64,000 nt of DNA from Eubacterium pyruvativorans. Lineage in GTDB: Bacteria > Bacillota > Clostridia > Peptostreptococcales > Anaerovoracaceae. The stretch lies in contig NZ_FNBF01000007.1 in NCBI RefSeq assembly GCF_900102225.1, positions 1 to 64,000 on the forward strand, in the 5' to 3' direction. Under the pieces are notes generated by a model. It saw nothing but the letters and a program-made list of their open reading frames with translations, ran no database searches and was not told the origin of the DNA. Numbering within the stretch: the first letter of the stretch is position 1; the number at the start of each line of letters is the position of its first letter. Position numbers and translations under genes: made by a program. This document shows, piece by piece, positions 43,357 through 52,919 of the stretch.

Positions 43357-43752
43357 ATGACAATTCCAATGTTACTGGGGAAGATCCACCGGGCCACTGT
43401 CACCCAGGCGGATCTGGAGTATGTGGGCAGCATCACCATCGACCGGGCCTTCCTGGAGGCCGCGGGCATCCGGGAGTATCAGAAGGTGGAAATCGCCGAC
43501 GTGGACAACGGTGCGCGGTTTTCCACATATACAATCGCAGGAGAGGCCGGCAGCGGCATTATCTGCCTGAACGGTGCGGCGGCCCGCTGCAGTGCGGTGG
43601 GGGACAAGGTCATCATCATGGCCTACGCCGAAATGACGCCGGAGGAGGCGGACCGGCATGAACCGAAGGTGGTGTTCCTGGGAGAAGGAAACGCCATACA
43701 GCAGGTCACGAACTACGAGCGGCACGGCCTGCTGGAGGACATGGGAAAGTAG
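43357..43752 (+). CDS. panD: Aspartate 1-decarboxylase
   Basis: This 131-residue proenzyme makes beta-alanine from aspartate. It self-cleaves at Gly24-Ser25 (YVGSITID) to create the pyruvoyl group; Thr57-equivalent and NGAAAR are also seen. The length is typical. It follows panC in the same direction and should share its transcript. Confidence 0.95.
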   Translation: MTIPMLLGKIHRATVTQADLEYVGSITIDRAFLEAAGIREYQKVEIADVDNGARFSTYTIAGEAGSGIICLNGAAARCSAVGDKVIIMAYAEMTPEEADRHEPKVVFLGEGNAIQQVTNYERHGLLEDMGK

Positions 43753-43796
43753 TTTCCGGCAGCCCGGCGGGTACTTCCTTTTCTTCCGTTTCGTGC

Positions 43797-43802
43797 TATA
43801 AT
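43797..43802 (+). promoter_or_regulatory. -10 box of the map gene
   Basis: TATAAT at 43797-43802, with a weak -35 near 43774. A start near 43809 would leave no leader for an ATG at 43811 and so supports translation from 43850. Confidence 0.55.
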
Positions 43803-43849
43803 ATTTCCGTATGAGCCCGCAGCAGGCGGGCAGAAAGAAGGAAAGCGAA

Positions 43850-44734
43850 ATGGAATATGTCAATAAGAAATACGACCGGAATGCTCCTTGCTGGTGCGGC
43901 AGCGGGAAGAAATACAAGAAATGTCACATGCATTTCGACGAGAAACTGAGGGAATTCGAATTCGAGGGATTCGAAGTGCCTTCCCGCTCGATTATCAAGA
44001 CACCGGAGCAGGTTCAGGGAATCCGGGAAAGTGCGAAAATCAATATGGCTGTCCTGGACGCCATCGAAAAGGAAGCCCATGTGGGCATGACCACCCTGCA
44101 GATTGATGAGATTGTAAACGATATCACCTACAGCATGGGTGGTATCCCGGCGGACCTGAACTACGGCGGATACCCGAAGAGCATCTGCACTTCCGTCAAC
44201 AATGAGGTTTGCCACGGCATCCCGTCCGAGAAGGTTGTTCTGAAGGACGGGGATATCGTGAACATCGACGCCTCCACCATCAAGGATCACTTCTTCTCGG
44301 ACTCCTCCCGGATGCTCTGCATCGGAGACGTGTCCGAAGAACACCGGAAGCTGGTGCAGGTGGCGAAGGAATGCGTCGAAATCGGCGTGGAGCATGTGAA
44401 ACCGTGGACCTGCCTGGGGGACATGGGAAATGCGGTGCATCAGCATGCGCTGGAGAACGGTTACTCCATCGTCTGGGAGTTCGGCGGCCATGGCTGCGGT
44501 GTGGAATTCCACGAAGACCCATTCGTCAGCTACGTCAGCGAGCCGGGAACAGAAATGCTGATGGTGCCGGGCATGACATTTACCATCGAGCCGATGGTGA
44601 ACATGGGGAAGCCGGATGTGACGGTGGACAAAGAAAACGGGTGGACGGTCTACACCAAGGATGGTTCCTGGTCCGCCCAGTGGGAGGTACAGGTGCTGGT
44701 AACCGAAGACGGCTGCGAAATACTGTGCCGGTAA
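43850..44734 (+). CDS. map: Methionine aminopeptidase with N-terminal SEC-C zinc motif
   Basis: This 294-residue enzyme removes the initiator methionine from new proteins. A SEC-C zinc motif, CWCGSGKKYKKCH, lies at residues 11-23 ahead of the pita-bread catalytic domain. Metal ligands are in VNIDASTIKDHF, GHGCGVEFHEDP, FTIEPM and the last WEVQVLVTE. The start at 43850 sits behind AGAAGGAAA; an upstream ATG at 43811 falls at the predicted transcript start. SEC-C versions are common in Clostridia and may tie the enzyme to ribosomes. Confidence 0.93.
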   Translation: MEYVNKKYDRNAPCWCGSGKKYKKCHMHFDEKLREFEFEGFEVPSRSIIKTPEQVQGIRESAKINMAVLDAIEKEAHVGMTTLQIDEIVNDITYSMGGIPADLNYGGYPKSICTSVNNEVCHGIPSEKVVLKDGDIVNIDASTIKDHFFSDSSRMLCIGDVSEEHRKLVQVAKECVEIGVEHVKPWTCLGDMGNAVHQHALENGYSIVWEFGGHGCGVEFHEDPFVSYVSEPGTEMLMVPGMTFTIEPMVNMGKPDVTVDKENGWTVYTKDGSWSAQWEVQVLVTEDGCEILCR

Positions 44735-44749
44735 CAGAACGATCGAAGA

Positions 44750-44785
44750 GCGCAGGGAAGCGGGTGCTTCCCTGTGCTTTTTTTT
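44750..44785 (+). terminator. map terminator
   Basis: Arms GCGCAGGGAAGC and GCTTCCCTGTGC, GGGT loop, then eight T's. A further GCGGGTGCC/GGCGCCCGC hairpin flanked by A/T follows at 44786-44810. Confidence 0.9.
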
Positions 44786-44885
44786 GCGGGTGCCGGGAGG
44801 CGCCCGCAAAAAACGAAGTCTTGGGGTGCACAGGCCGCCCGAAAGGCCATGATCGTATGCAATCCGCCGTGCCCAGCTGGTTGAA

Positions 44886-44916
44886 AGGAAAACAGGCGGC
44901 CCGCAGGCCGCCTGTT
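44886..44916 (-). terminator. Terminator of the Xaa-Pro aminopeptidase gene (minus)
   Basis: Arms AACAGGCGGCC and GGCCGCCTGTT; on minus it is followed by TTTTCC. Confidence 0.8.
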
Positions 44917-44930
44917 GGTGATTTTTCGTG

Positions 44931-46691
44931 TTACCGGCTGATCGGCTTCGTCTCGTCGATGAGCCACTTCGCCACATCCTCGTCCAGATATGGTGTCAGA
45001 GTCTCTCTGAGTTCCATGTTGTAAGCGTTGAGCCAGTCGATTTCCTCATCGGAAAGCAGGTCGACGTTGATCGCTTCCGGCTCATACGGGCAGTACGTGA
45101 TGGACTGGAATGCTGTGTTGCCCAGCTCGTTCTGGTACAGCAGCACTTCGTTCTCGATCCGGACACCGAACTTGTGGTCGATGTATACGCCCGGTTCATC
45201 AGACATAACCATGCCTGGCAGCAGTTGGATCGGTGTCGGCACTCTGCGCAGGATGTTCGGTCCTTCGTGGACGCTGAGCAGATGGCCGATGCCGTGGCTC
45301 AGGCCGTGCTTGAAGTCCAGTCCGGCATCACGCATCGGCTGACGTGTGATCCGGTCCAGATCGATGCCGTTCATATCCGGTGTCAGAACCGCTGTGGCCA
45401 TGGCGATGTGGGACTTCAGAACGTAGGTGTAGTCGTCCTTCTCTTCCTGGGTCAGCGGGCCCATGGCGATGGTTCTGGTGATATCCGTGGTACCGTCCTC
45501 ATAGTGGCCGCCGGAGTCTACCAGCAGGAAGCTCTTCGGTTCCACCTTCGCATTGGTTTCCTCGGTCGGAGCGTAGTGGATGATTGCGCCGTTCGGGCCG
45601 TATCCGGAGATGGTCTCGAAGGAAAGGTCGAAAGCGCCCTGTTCCTTCCGGCAGTTCCACAGATAGTCTCCGGTGGAAAGCTCAGTCATTTCGATCTTGC
45701 CCCGGTTCTGCTTCAGCCAGTAGATGAAGTTGACCATGGCGATGCCGTCCTTCACGTGGGCGTTCAGGGTGGCGTCGATCTCAGTGTCATTCTTCACCGC
45801 CTTCATGATGGCGATCGGTGTCTCCCGGTTCTGCAGGGTGACGCCTTCCGCCACGTTCAGGCACAGTGCGTAGTTGGCTGTGTTTTCGTCCAGCCACAGG
45901 GTCTTGCCCGCCGGCAGTTTCGCCAGGTCACCGGCAATTTCGTCGTACTTCTTCAGGTTGACGTAGCTGAGGTCTTCCGGCATCTCGTCCAGCGCGCCGT
46001 CCATGACATACAGGGTCACGTTGTCCTGGCTCAGCAGTGTGTAGCCGAAGAATACCGGTGTGTAGTCGATGTCCGCACCCCGCAGATTGAAAAGCCATGC
46101 GGATTCCATCAGGTCGGAAATGAGCAGGTAGTCCGCTCTGTTCTCTCTCATGATCTCACGGATTTCGGCAATCTTCTCATCCGCAGAGAGACCGACGATA
46201 TCCTGGGACAGCTCATAAATCTTCGAAGGCTGAATCGCTGGACGGTTAGTCCAGACTTCGCCCACCAGATCCTTGTCATATTTCATGGTGACGCCATAAG
46301 GCTCCAGCAGTGCTTTCAGCGCTTCACCCCGGGCGCCGTTCACGATCTGTCCGTCGAAGCCCAGTGTGTATCCGCCGTTCTTCTTCGCCAGGTCCTCCAG
46401 GAATTCCTCTACAGTCGGAACCCCCGGCTCTGCCATTCTCATCAGTTCGATTTCACTGCCTGCCAGCTGGGTTTCCGCCTGCAGGAAGTAACGTCCGTCC
46501 GTCCACAGGTAAGCACCTTCGGCATTCACGATCAGCTCGCCGGATTCGCCGGTCAGGCCGCTCATGAATTCCCGGGCTTTGAAGAAATCATTGACATACT
46601 CGGAGCTGTGATAGTCTCCGGAAGGAACGAAATATACGTCGATTCCGTTCTCCTTCATTTTCTCCCGAAGTTCCAGAACTTCTTTTTTCAT
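44931..46691 (-). CDS. pepP: Xaa-Pro aminopeptidase (aminopeptidase P family)
   Basis: This 586-residue M24 metallopeptidase has two creatinase-like N-terminal domains (about 1-310) and a C-terminal pita-bread domain, as in the long three-domain APP1 type. Metal ligands: Asp residues in LLVDSGGHYEDGTTDITR, His in HGLSHGIGH, Glu in MSDEPGVYI and in the later ENEVLL. It cuts the first residue from peptides with proline second and acts in the cytosol. It is a single gene, divergent from rarA, with a GAGGTG site before the ATG. Confidence 0.93.
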   Translation of the reverse strand: MKKEVLELREKMKENGIDVYFVPSGDYHSSEYVNDFFKAREFMSGLTGESGELIVNAEGAYLWTDGRYFLQAETQLAGSEIELMRMAEPGVPTVEEFLEDLAKKNGGYTLGFDGQIVNGARGEALKALLEPYGVTMKYDKDLVGEVWTNRPAIQPSKIYELSQDIVGLSADEKIAEIREIMRENRADYLLISDLMESAWLFNLRGADIDYTPVFFGYTLLSQDNVTLYVMDGALDEMPEDLSYVNLKKYDEIAGDLAKLPAGKTLWLDENTANYALCLNVAEGVTLQNRETPIAIMKAVKNDTEIDATLNAHVKDGIAMVNFIYWLKQNRGKIEMTELSTGDYLWNCRKEQGAFDLSFETISGYGPNGAIIHYAPTEETNAKVEPKSFLLVDSGGHYEDGTTDITRTIAMGPLTQEEKDDYTYVLKSHIAMATAVLTPDMNGIDLDRITRQPMRDAGLDFKHGLSHGIGHLLSVHEGPNILRRVPTPIQLLPGMVMSDEPGVYIDHKFGVRIENEVLLYQNELGNTAFQSITYCPYEPEAINVDLLSDEEIDWLNAYNMELRETLTPYLDEDVAKWLIDETKPISR

Positions 46692-46883
46692 ATTTTCACC
46701 TCAATTACACATAATATCTCCCGCTGCGGATCGTTCCCGCAGCCAAATGTCATTATAGCACGAAAAGATCTTCATACATGACGAAATTGTGTGGCCGGCC
46801 GCGAGTTCGTTTTTGCCGGGGGTGGGGAATGTGATACAATAGACACCGGTATATTGTGAAGATGCAGAAAGGACCGGTGCGGC

Positions 46884-48209
46884 ATGGAACAGATGAATCT
46901 ATTCGAGAAGAAGAATGACCAGCCTCTGGCGGCCAGGCTGCGGCCGAAGAATCTGGATGAATATGTGGGACAGCAGCACCTGATCGGCGAGGGGAAGGTG
47001 CTGCGGCGTCTGATTGAGAGCGACCGGATTACGTCCATGATTTTCTGGGGGCCGCCGGGGGTGGGGAAAACCACTCTTGCCCGCATCATTGCGGAGCGGA
47101 CCCGGGCGACATTCATTAATTTTTCGGCTGTCACCAGCGGGATCAAGGATATCCGGAATGTGATGAAGGAAGCGGAGCAGAACCGGCTCTACGGGGAGAA
47201 GACTATCGTGTTCGTGGATGAGATCCACCGGTTCAACAAGGCACAGCAGGATGCCTTTCTCCCTTTTGTGGAGAAGGGAAGCATCATCCTCATCGGTGCC
47301 ACCACGGAAAACCCTTCTTTTGAGATCAACAGCGCTCTGCTTTCCCGTTGTAAAGTGTTCGTGCTGCAGGAGCTGAAGGCAGAGGATCTGCTGGTGCTGC
47401 TGAAGCGGGCAATCACGGATCCCCGGGGCTATGGGGATCAGAAGGTGGTAGTGGAGGAGGACACCCTGGAGATGATTGCAGAGTTTGCGAACGGGGACGC
47501 CCGGATGGCTTTGTCCACCCTGGAGATGACCATTCTGAACGGCGACTTTTCAGAGGACGGCATTCACATCACGAAGGAATCCCTGGAGCAGATCACTTCG
47601 AAGAAGTCGCTGCTGTATGACAAAAACGGGGAAGAGCATTACAATCTGATCTCGGCGCTGCACAAGTCCGTGCGGAATTCGGATCCGGATGCGGCGGTTT
47701 ACTGGCTGGCCCGGATGCTGGAGGCAGGGGAGGACCCTCTCTATGTGGCAAGGCGGGTCGTGCGCATGGCCAGTGAGGACATTGGACTGGCGGATCCCCG
47801 GGCAATGGAACAGGCGGTGGCGGCATATCAGGCCTGTCACTTCCTGGGAATGCCGGAGTGCTCCGTCCATCTGACCCAGGCAGTGGTCTATCTGTCCGTG
47901 GCGCCGAAGTCCAATGCCATGGAGGAAGCGTATTTCGCCGCCCGGGACGACGCGCTTCATCAGCTGAACGAACCGGTGCCGATGACCATCCGGAATGCGC
48001 CGACGAAGCTGATGGCAGAGATGGGATACGGTGAGGGCTACCAGTATGCCCACGACTACGAGGATAAGCTGACGAACATGCAGTGCCTGCCGGAGTCTCT
48101 GACGGGCCGGGAGTACTATCATCCCACCGAACAGGGCACCGAGGCCCGTTTTCGGAAGCGGCTGGAACAGATCAAGGAATGGAAGCGCCGTCACGGCTGG
48201 CGGGGCTGA
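46884..48209 (+). CDS. rarA: Replication-associated recombination protein A
   Basis: This 441-residue AAA+ ATPase of the RarA/MgsA/WRNIP1 family acts at stalled replication forks. Walker A is GPPGVGKTTLAR near residue 55, Walker B is VFVDEIHRF, sensor 1 GATTENPSFE. The C-terminal MgsA domain carries the oligomerisation and DUF815-like helix bundle. The start at 46884 is behind AAAGGACC. A TACAAT -10 box is seen at 46833-46838. Confidence 0.95.
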   Translation: MEQMNLFEKKNDQPLAARLRPKNLDEYVGQQHLIGEGKVLRRLIESDRITSMIFWGPPGVGKTTLARIIAERTRATFINFSAVTSGIKDIRNVMKEAEQNRLYGEKTIVFVDEIHRFNKAQQDAFLPFVEKGSIILIGATTENPSFEINSALLSRCKVFVLQELKAEDLLVLLKRAITDPRGYGDQKVVVEEDTLEMIAEFANGDARMALSTLEMTILNGDFSEDGIHITKESLEQITSKKSLLYDKNGEEHYNLISALHKSVRNSDPDAAVYWLARMLEAGEDPLYVARRVVRMASEDIGLADPRAMEQAVAAYQACHFLGMPECSVHLTQAVVYLSVAPKSNAMEEAYFAARDDALHQLNEPVPMTIRNAPTKLMAEMGYGEGYQYAHDYEDKLTNMQCLPESLTGREYYHPTEQGTEARFRKRLEQIKEWKRRHGWRG

Positions 48210-48226
48210 TGAAAGACAAAATAAAT

Positions 48227-48267
48227 CAGCAGGAGGGCTTCCCGGATGCCGGGAAGCCCTCCTGCTG
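48227..48267. terminator. Long perfect hairpin between rarA and the AGCS symporter gene
   Basis: A 19-base perfect stem (48227-48245 with 48249-48267). T-rich only on minus, so it best fits as the terminator of the symporter gene; it may also block rarA read-through. Confidence 0.8.
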
Positions 48268-48345
48268 TGTGTGCAGCGTCCGTTTCACACTGCTCTGTGA
48301 GACGGAACGTTATAATCTGTTATTTCGGATACTGCACCCTGTACA

Positions 48346-49725
48346 TTAGATATCCGCCACTTCCTTGTGAATAACAGGGATCGGCGTCGGGTCTACTGCA
48401 TCCACATCGTTCACATACTTGTTCGTGTCTTCCATGATGTGACCGGACAGTGCCCAGATACCAATGACGTTCGGGATAACCATGAGACCGTTCAGGATGT
48501 CTGCGATGGTCCAGACGGTATCCAGCTTGATAACGCATCCGACGAATGAGAAGATGATCCATGCGATCTTGTACGGCATGATGATCTTCGCGCCCACCAG
48601 GTACTCGGCGCATCTCTCACCGTAGTAAGACCAGCCGAGGATTGTGGAGAAGGCGAACATGGCCAGAGCGATGGCGATAATCGGACGGCCGATCACCGGA
48701 ATCAGTTCGAAGCACTTGAATGTCAGAATGGTTGTATCGTCGCCCTTCAGGAATTCCGGATGTGCAACAGCGGAGCTGACCAGTGTCAGACCTGTCAGAG
48801 CGCAGATGATAACGGTATCCCAGAAAGTTCCTGTCATGGATACCAGAGACTGTCTGACGGAGTTTCTCGTCTTCGCGGATGCCGCTACGATCGGAGCGGA
48901 ACCCATGCCGGACTCATTGGAGAAGAGTCCTCTCGCACATCCGTAACGGAGTGCTGCGCCTACGCTGAAGCCGAACAGTCCGCCCGCACCTGCCTGCATG
49001 GAGAATGCGGACTTGACAATCAGTACCAGACCGGTTCCGACTGCTCCGCCGTTCTGGATCAGAACCCAGATACAGCCGATGACGTAGAATGCTGCCATGA
49101 ACGGCACCAGTCTTTCGGTTACCTTCGTGATGGACTTCACGCCGCCGATGATTACGACGCCGGTGATCGCTGCGACTGCGACGCCTGCGATGAGCGGGCT
49201 GACGCCGAAGTTCTGGTTCAGGGCTGTCGCAATGGAATTCGCCTGGGTCATACAGCCGATACCGAAGGCGGCGACGGCACCCAGCAGAGCGAAGGTAACG
49301 CCCAGCCATTTCGCATGGAGACCTCTCTCCAGTGCGTACATCGCACCGCCGATCATACGGCCGTCTTCCGTCTGCTCTCTGTACTTAACGGACATGACGG
49401 TTTCCATGTACTTGGTGGCCATACCGAGTACACCGGTGATCCAGCACCAGAAAATGGCTCCCGGGCCGCCGGATGCAAACGCTGTGGCAACACCGATGAT
49501 ATTTCCGGTACCGATGGTTGCCGCCAGCGCCGTCGCCAGCGCACCGAACTGGGAAACTTCACCTTCACCGTCCGGGTCAGGAGTTACGGAGAGCTTGATG
49601 CCCTGTCCGACCCTGCGCTGAATGAACTTCGAACGAATGGTACAGAAAATGTGCGTACCGAGAAGAATGATGATCAGAGGGAGACCCCACAACCAGCCGT
49701 CAAACCACGTGATAAATTTCAACAT
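48346..49725 (-). CDS. Sodium:alanine/glycine symporter (AGCS family)
   Basis: This 459-residue membrane protein has about eleven helices and the AGCS signature GGPGAIFWCW near residue 90. The early GTGNIIGVATA and the middle SNESGMGSAPIVAASA form the substrate and Na+ site. Family members import alanine or glycine with Na+. It stands alone with a long AT-rich leader (49726-50040). The substrate, alanine versus glycine, cannot be settled. Confidence 0.92.
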   Translation of the reverse strand: MLKFITWFDGWLWGLPLIIILLGTHIFCTIRSKFIQRRVGQGIKLSVTPDPDGEGEVSQFGALATALAATIGTGNIIGVATAFASGGPGAIFWCWITGVLGMATKYMETVMSVKYREQTEDGRMIGGAMYALERGLHAKWLGVTFALLGAVAAFGIGCMTQANSIATALNQNFGVSPLIAGVAVAAITGVVIIGGVKSITKVTERLVPFMAAFYVIGCIWVLIQNGGAVGTGLVLIVKSAFSMQAGAGGLFGFSVGAALRYGCARGLFSNESGMGSAPIVAASAKTRNSVRQSLVSMTGTFWDTVIICALTGLTLVSSAVAHPEFLKGDDTTILTFKCFELIPVIGRPIIAIALAMFAFSTILGWSYYGERCAEYLVGAKIIMPYKIAWIIFSFVGCVIKLDTVWTIADILNGLMVIPNVIGIWALSGHIMEDTNKYVNDVDAVDPTPIPVIHKEVADI

Positions 49726-50126
49726 AATAACACCACCTTAATTCGAGCCAATAACGAATCGTCGAAACACAAAAGAGCGAAACACATCTTCAGAATAACT
49801 GAGCAGGGATATCCTGAACTTCATACTTTTATGTCTTTATCATCATGATAATACAAGAGTTATCCAGTTACAAGTAAAAAAACCTAATATATCCAATGAT
49901 TCTGACAATTACGGCATCGTGGACGGCTGTAACCATTGGAAAATCAATATTGATAATTTGATAACGAGAAAATTATTTTTTTATTGTGCATTCACACTAA
50001 ATCTACACAAATAAAGCGCGCTTATTGTTGTGATATACAAAAATAATAAAACCCTTCGGATGGGTCCGTCATCCGTAAGGGTTCGTTGGGTCATAAATTG
50101 TACAGCTTTCGTTCCGGACTGCGGGA
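49726..50126. promoter_or_regulatory. AT-rich leader of the AGCS gene and terminator of its neighbour
   Basis: No gene in these 401 bases. On minus the leader includes CCAATG (49895-49900) and CATTGG (49934-49939), a spaced inverted repeat, and near 50009-50025 a dyad centred on AGCGCGCT. A terminator for the minus C_GCAxxG_C_C gene lies at 50040-50084: arms AACCCTT/AAGGGTT and CGGATG/CATCCG with T-rich sequence following. I looked for a glycine riboswitch and did not find one. Confidence 0.5.
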
Positions 50127-50600
50127 CTACACTTCCGGTCTTTCTGACGTTTCATCCGCCGCCAGTTCCCGCAGGATGATTTCTGCGGTTTTCGTCACGG
50201 CGTACTCCACGAATCCGGTACACTTCGTTTTCCGTTCCGGTGCGTCCCGGTCATATCCGGCGATCAGTTTCCCGCAGCACGGGGCGCCGCATTTGGCCGT
50301 GAAGCCGTCATGGAGCTCGGTTGTAAGCCGGAAACAGCGCTGCACTTTCGGATCCCCCGGGCGGCGGCGCCCGAAGAAGTAGCCCAGGCACATGGTGCCG
50401 CCGGCCAGTGCGCCGCAGATGCAGCCCGGATCTCCCAGCCCCCAGGGGAATCCGGAGCTCATGGCGATCACGTCGTCGGGCCAGTCCAGGCCGAAATTCT
50501 TCCGTATGGCACAGATGACGGATTCGGAGCAGGCGTATCCGCCGTTAAAATAGTCTGCGGCATCCTTCCGGAGCTGTTCCATGTCGATATTCCTGTTCAT
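50127..50600 (-). CDS. C_GCAxxG_C_C family protein
   Basis: A 157-residue member of the C_GCAxxG_C_C family (PF09719), named for its cysteine pattern. Visible are NGGYACSESV near residue 19, GGLGDP-type glycine turns, CICGALAGGTMCLG mid-chain, CGAPCC and a later Cys. It is probably a small redox or metal-binding protein; no enzymatic role is established. A GGAGG site precedes it. It is a single gene, divergent from the LysR gene at 50848. Confidence 0.85.
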   Translation of the reverse strand: MNRNIDMEQLRKDAADYFNGGYACSESVICAIRKNFGLDWPDDVIAMSSGFPWGLGDPGCICGALAGGTMCLGYFFGRRRPGDPKVQRCFRLTTELHDGFTAKCGAPCCGKLIAGYDRDAPERKTKCTGFVEYAVTKTAEIILRELAADETSERPEV

Positions 50601-50847
50601 ATGGTATACCTCCCTCGTAACCTTTCCATTATAGCGTATCAGGAGTACCTGGAGGGGCTTCCTGCGGCAAAACGCAAAAAAATAAAAAAGCGTCGGACAG
50701 GCCAGGGTATTGATAGCGGATACCGGAGGCCCGTCTGCTGCTCTGTTATGAATGTAACATTATAATAGCACTGCTGTTGCGGCATAAGAAGATAGAATAT
50801 ATAATGCTGTTATTAGAGTCACTAATGTTCTTCGCAGGAGGACGGAG
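50601..50847. promoter_or_regulatory. Divergent promoter region of the LysR gene
   Basis: A TATAAT box lies at 50798-50803 for the LysR gene, with ATAATAGCA/TGCTGTTAT-like dyads around 50760-50815 that fit the T-N11-A pattern of LysR autoregulation. On minus, a TATAAT at 50635-50630 serves the C_GCAxxG_C_C gene. Confidence 0.5.
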
Positions 50848-51816
50848 ATGGACGAAAGAAAACTGAAGGGGGTGGAGGCGGTTCTGGAAGAAGGGAGTTT
50901 CAGCGCAGCGGCAGAGAGACTGCACTGTACCCAGTCCGCCGTAACCCAGATGATGAATGCGGTGGAATCCGAACTGGGGGTGAGAATTCTGGAGCGGACG
51001 CACCGGGGCGTTTCGCTGACCAGAGAGGGCCGGGAGCTGGAAGTCTATATGCAGAATGCGCTGGACAGCCTGGTCTTTCTGCGGGAGGCTGCGGAGCGGA
51101 TTGCGAAACGGAATGAAGAGACGATCCGTGTGGGGACCTTCTCCAGCATCGCCTGCCGGTGGATGCCGGTGATCATCGAACGGTATCAGAAGGTGGCGCC
51201 GGAAGCGGCCTTCGACATTGTCATCGGCACGACTTCTCTGAAGCGGAAACTGGAATTGGGAGAAATTGATGTGGCGCTGGGGGACGAGCGGATCCGCAGT
51301 GTACGCTGGACCCGGCTGTTCGAAGACCCCTATTATATTCTCGTGCCGGAGAAGCTGATTGACCGGATCGGAACGCCGGAGAAACAGAGAATGATGCATG
51401 AGATGATGGGGCAGCGGAAAGGAGCGGATGACTGGACGCCGGTGCCGGATCTTTTTGTCACGAAGGCGGACATCGCAGAAGTGCCGTTCATTTCCGCCAC
51501 GATGGATGATTTCGCAGAGCTGAATGTCCGGGATGTGTCCAATGTGATCACCATTGCATCGGATGAGGACAAGGTTCTCATGTCCATGGCCGCCCGGGGA
51601 CTCGGCGTCTGTGCCATGCCGGAATTCAACCTGACGGAAATGCCTGCGGATCTGATTGCTGTGCCGTACCGCCCGGAGGTTGGGCGGGTCATCGGCATCT
51701 CAAGGCCCCGGAAATCCAGACGGGCGGTGGAGCAGTTTGTGACATATCTGGAGAAATATTACCGCGAAATGGAAATGCGGCAGAAGGAAGAAAGGGTAAG
51801 ACAGGAGGAAAGCTGA
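50848..51816 (+). CDS. LysR family regulator
   Basis: A 322-residue LysR protein. The N-terminal helix-turn-helix reads SFSAAAERLHCTQSAVTQ, and the effector-binding domain extends from about residue 90, with a basic/acidic C-terminal tail ending REMEMRQKEERVRQ. It begins behind AGGAGGACGGAG. The hydroxyacid dehydrogenase gene starts three bases after its stop, so it probably controls the dehydrogenase and perhaps the adjacent ABC transporter. Confidence 0.9.
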   Translation: MDERKLKGVEAVLEEGSFSAAAERLHCTQSAVTQMMNAVESELGVRILERTHRGVSLTREGRELEVYMQNALDSLVFLREAAERIAKRNEETIRVGTFSSIACRWMPVIIERYQKVAPEAAFDIVIGTTSLKRKLELGEIDVALGDERIRSVRWTRLFEDPYYILVPEKLIDRIGTPEKQRMMHEMMGQRKGADDWTPVPDLFVTKADIAEVPFISATMDDFAELNVRDVSNVITIASDEDKVLMSMAARGLGVCAMPEFNLTEMPADLIAVPYRPEVGRVIGISRPRKSRRAVEQFVTYLEKYYREMEMRQKEERVRQEES

Positions 51817-51819
51817 GAA

Positions 51820-52791
51820 ATGGAGAGCAGGAAACTGGCCGTTGTCCAGAAGTATCTGAACGACACCCAGAAAGAGAAAATCCGGGAATGCGGTGAGGCA
51901 CTGGGATTTACAGTGGATTTTTTTGACGGTCCGGAGACAGCCCGGGGAAAGTTAGCGGATGCGGAGATTATTTTCACTCAGTTTAGGGAAGTTCTGCAGG
52001 ATGCGCCGGCCCTGAGGTGGTGCGCCAGCAGCAACGCCGGGGTGGATCCGTTCCTGGTGCCGGGGGTTTTCGCCAGTGATCAGGCGGTGCTGACCAACGG
52101 CGCCGGCGCCTACGGCGTGACGATTTCGGAGCATATTGTCATGGTGGCGCTGATGCTGCTGCGCCGCATGGGGGAATATCAGGAGGCGGCGGCCCGGCAC
52201 GAATGGCTGGGCGGTCTCGGCATCCGCTCGATCCACGGAAGCCGGGTTACAATCATGGGAACCGGGGACATCGGGAGAACCACGGCAGGAACGCTGAAGG
52301 CCATGGGTGCATCCCGGATTGTGGGTCTGAACCACAGCGGAAGGATGCCGGAGGGCGCCGCTTTCGATGAAACAGCGAGGAGCACGGAAGCGGAGTCCTA
52401 TCTCCCGGAGACGGATATTCTGATTCTCTGTATGCCGGATACACCGGAAACCCGGGGTATTCTGTCCCGGCAGCGGATTTCACTGCTGCCGGAGCACGGG
52501 ATCGTCATCAACGTCGGAAGAGGCAGCGCCGTAGACCAGAATGCGCTGCGGCAGGCGCTGACGGAGCACCGGATCGGCGGCGCTGCGCTGGACGTGGTAG
52601 TGCCGGAACCGCTGCCGGCGGAAGATCCGCTGTGGGAAACGGAGAATCTGATCCTGACCCAGCACATTTCCGGAAATATGACGCTGGGATACACGGCGGA
52701 CCGCAGTGTGGAGCTGTTCTGTGACAATCTGCGCCGTTATGCGGCAGGGGAACCGCTGCATCATGTGGTGGACCGGATCCGGGGGTATTAG
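51820..52791 (+). CDS. D-2-hydroxyacid dehydrogenase
   Basis: This 323-residue NAD-dependent dehydrogenase has the NAD-binding GTGDIGRTTAGT near residue 145, the catalytic Arg in NVGRGSAVDQ, Glu in DVVVPEPLP and His in LTQHISGN. It is shorter than SerA and lacks an ACT domain. Substrates could be glyoxylate, hydroxypyruvate or a branched 2-keto acid. Co-transcribed with the upstream LysR gene and just left of an amino-acid ABC transporter, it may act in amino-acid or keto-acid catabolism. Confidence 0.85.
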   Translation: MESRKLAVVQKYLNDTQKEKIRECGEALGFTVDFFDGPETARGKLADAEIIFTQFREVLQDAPALRWCASSNAGVDPFLVPGVFASDQAVLTNGAGAYGVTISEHIVMVALMLLRRMGEYQEAAARHEWLGGLGIRSIHGSRVTIMGTGDIGRTTAGTLKAMGASRIVGLNHSGRMPEGAAFDETARSTEAESYLPETDILILCMPDTPETRGILSRQRISLLPEHGIVINVGRGSAVDQNALRQALTEHRIGGAALDVVVPEPLPAEDPLWETENLILTQHISGNMTLGYTADRSVELFCDNLRRYAAGEPLHHVVDRIRGY

Positions 52792-52819
52792 ACCCGGGGC
52801 CCGCCAGGGAGAATCGGAA

Positions 52820-52849
52820 TTGACATACCGGGGGTCCCTGTGCTAAGAT
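52820..52849 (+). promoter_or_regulatory. Promoter of the amino-acid ABC transporter
   Basis: TTGACA at 52820-52825 and TAAGAT at 52844-52849 with an 18-base spacer; a GATATCGATATT-type dyad follows immediately at 52846-52857. Confidence 0.65.
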
Positions 52850-52919
52850 ATCGATATTGATGTTTTAGAACGTTAAAGCGATATAGCGAAAACGGATGTC
52901 TTAGAAAGGAATGACTGGT

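Noticed and set aside
49726-50126. Glycine riboswitch before the AGCS symporter
   Set aside because: The conserved aptamer cores were not found on minus.
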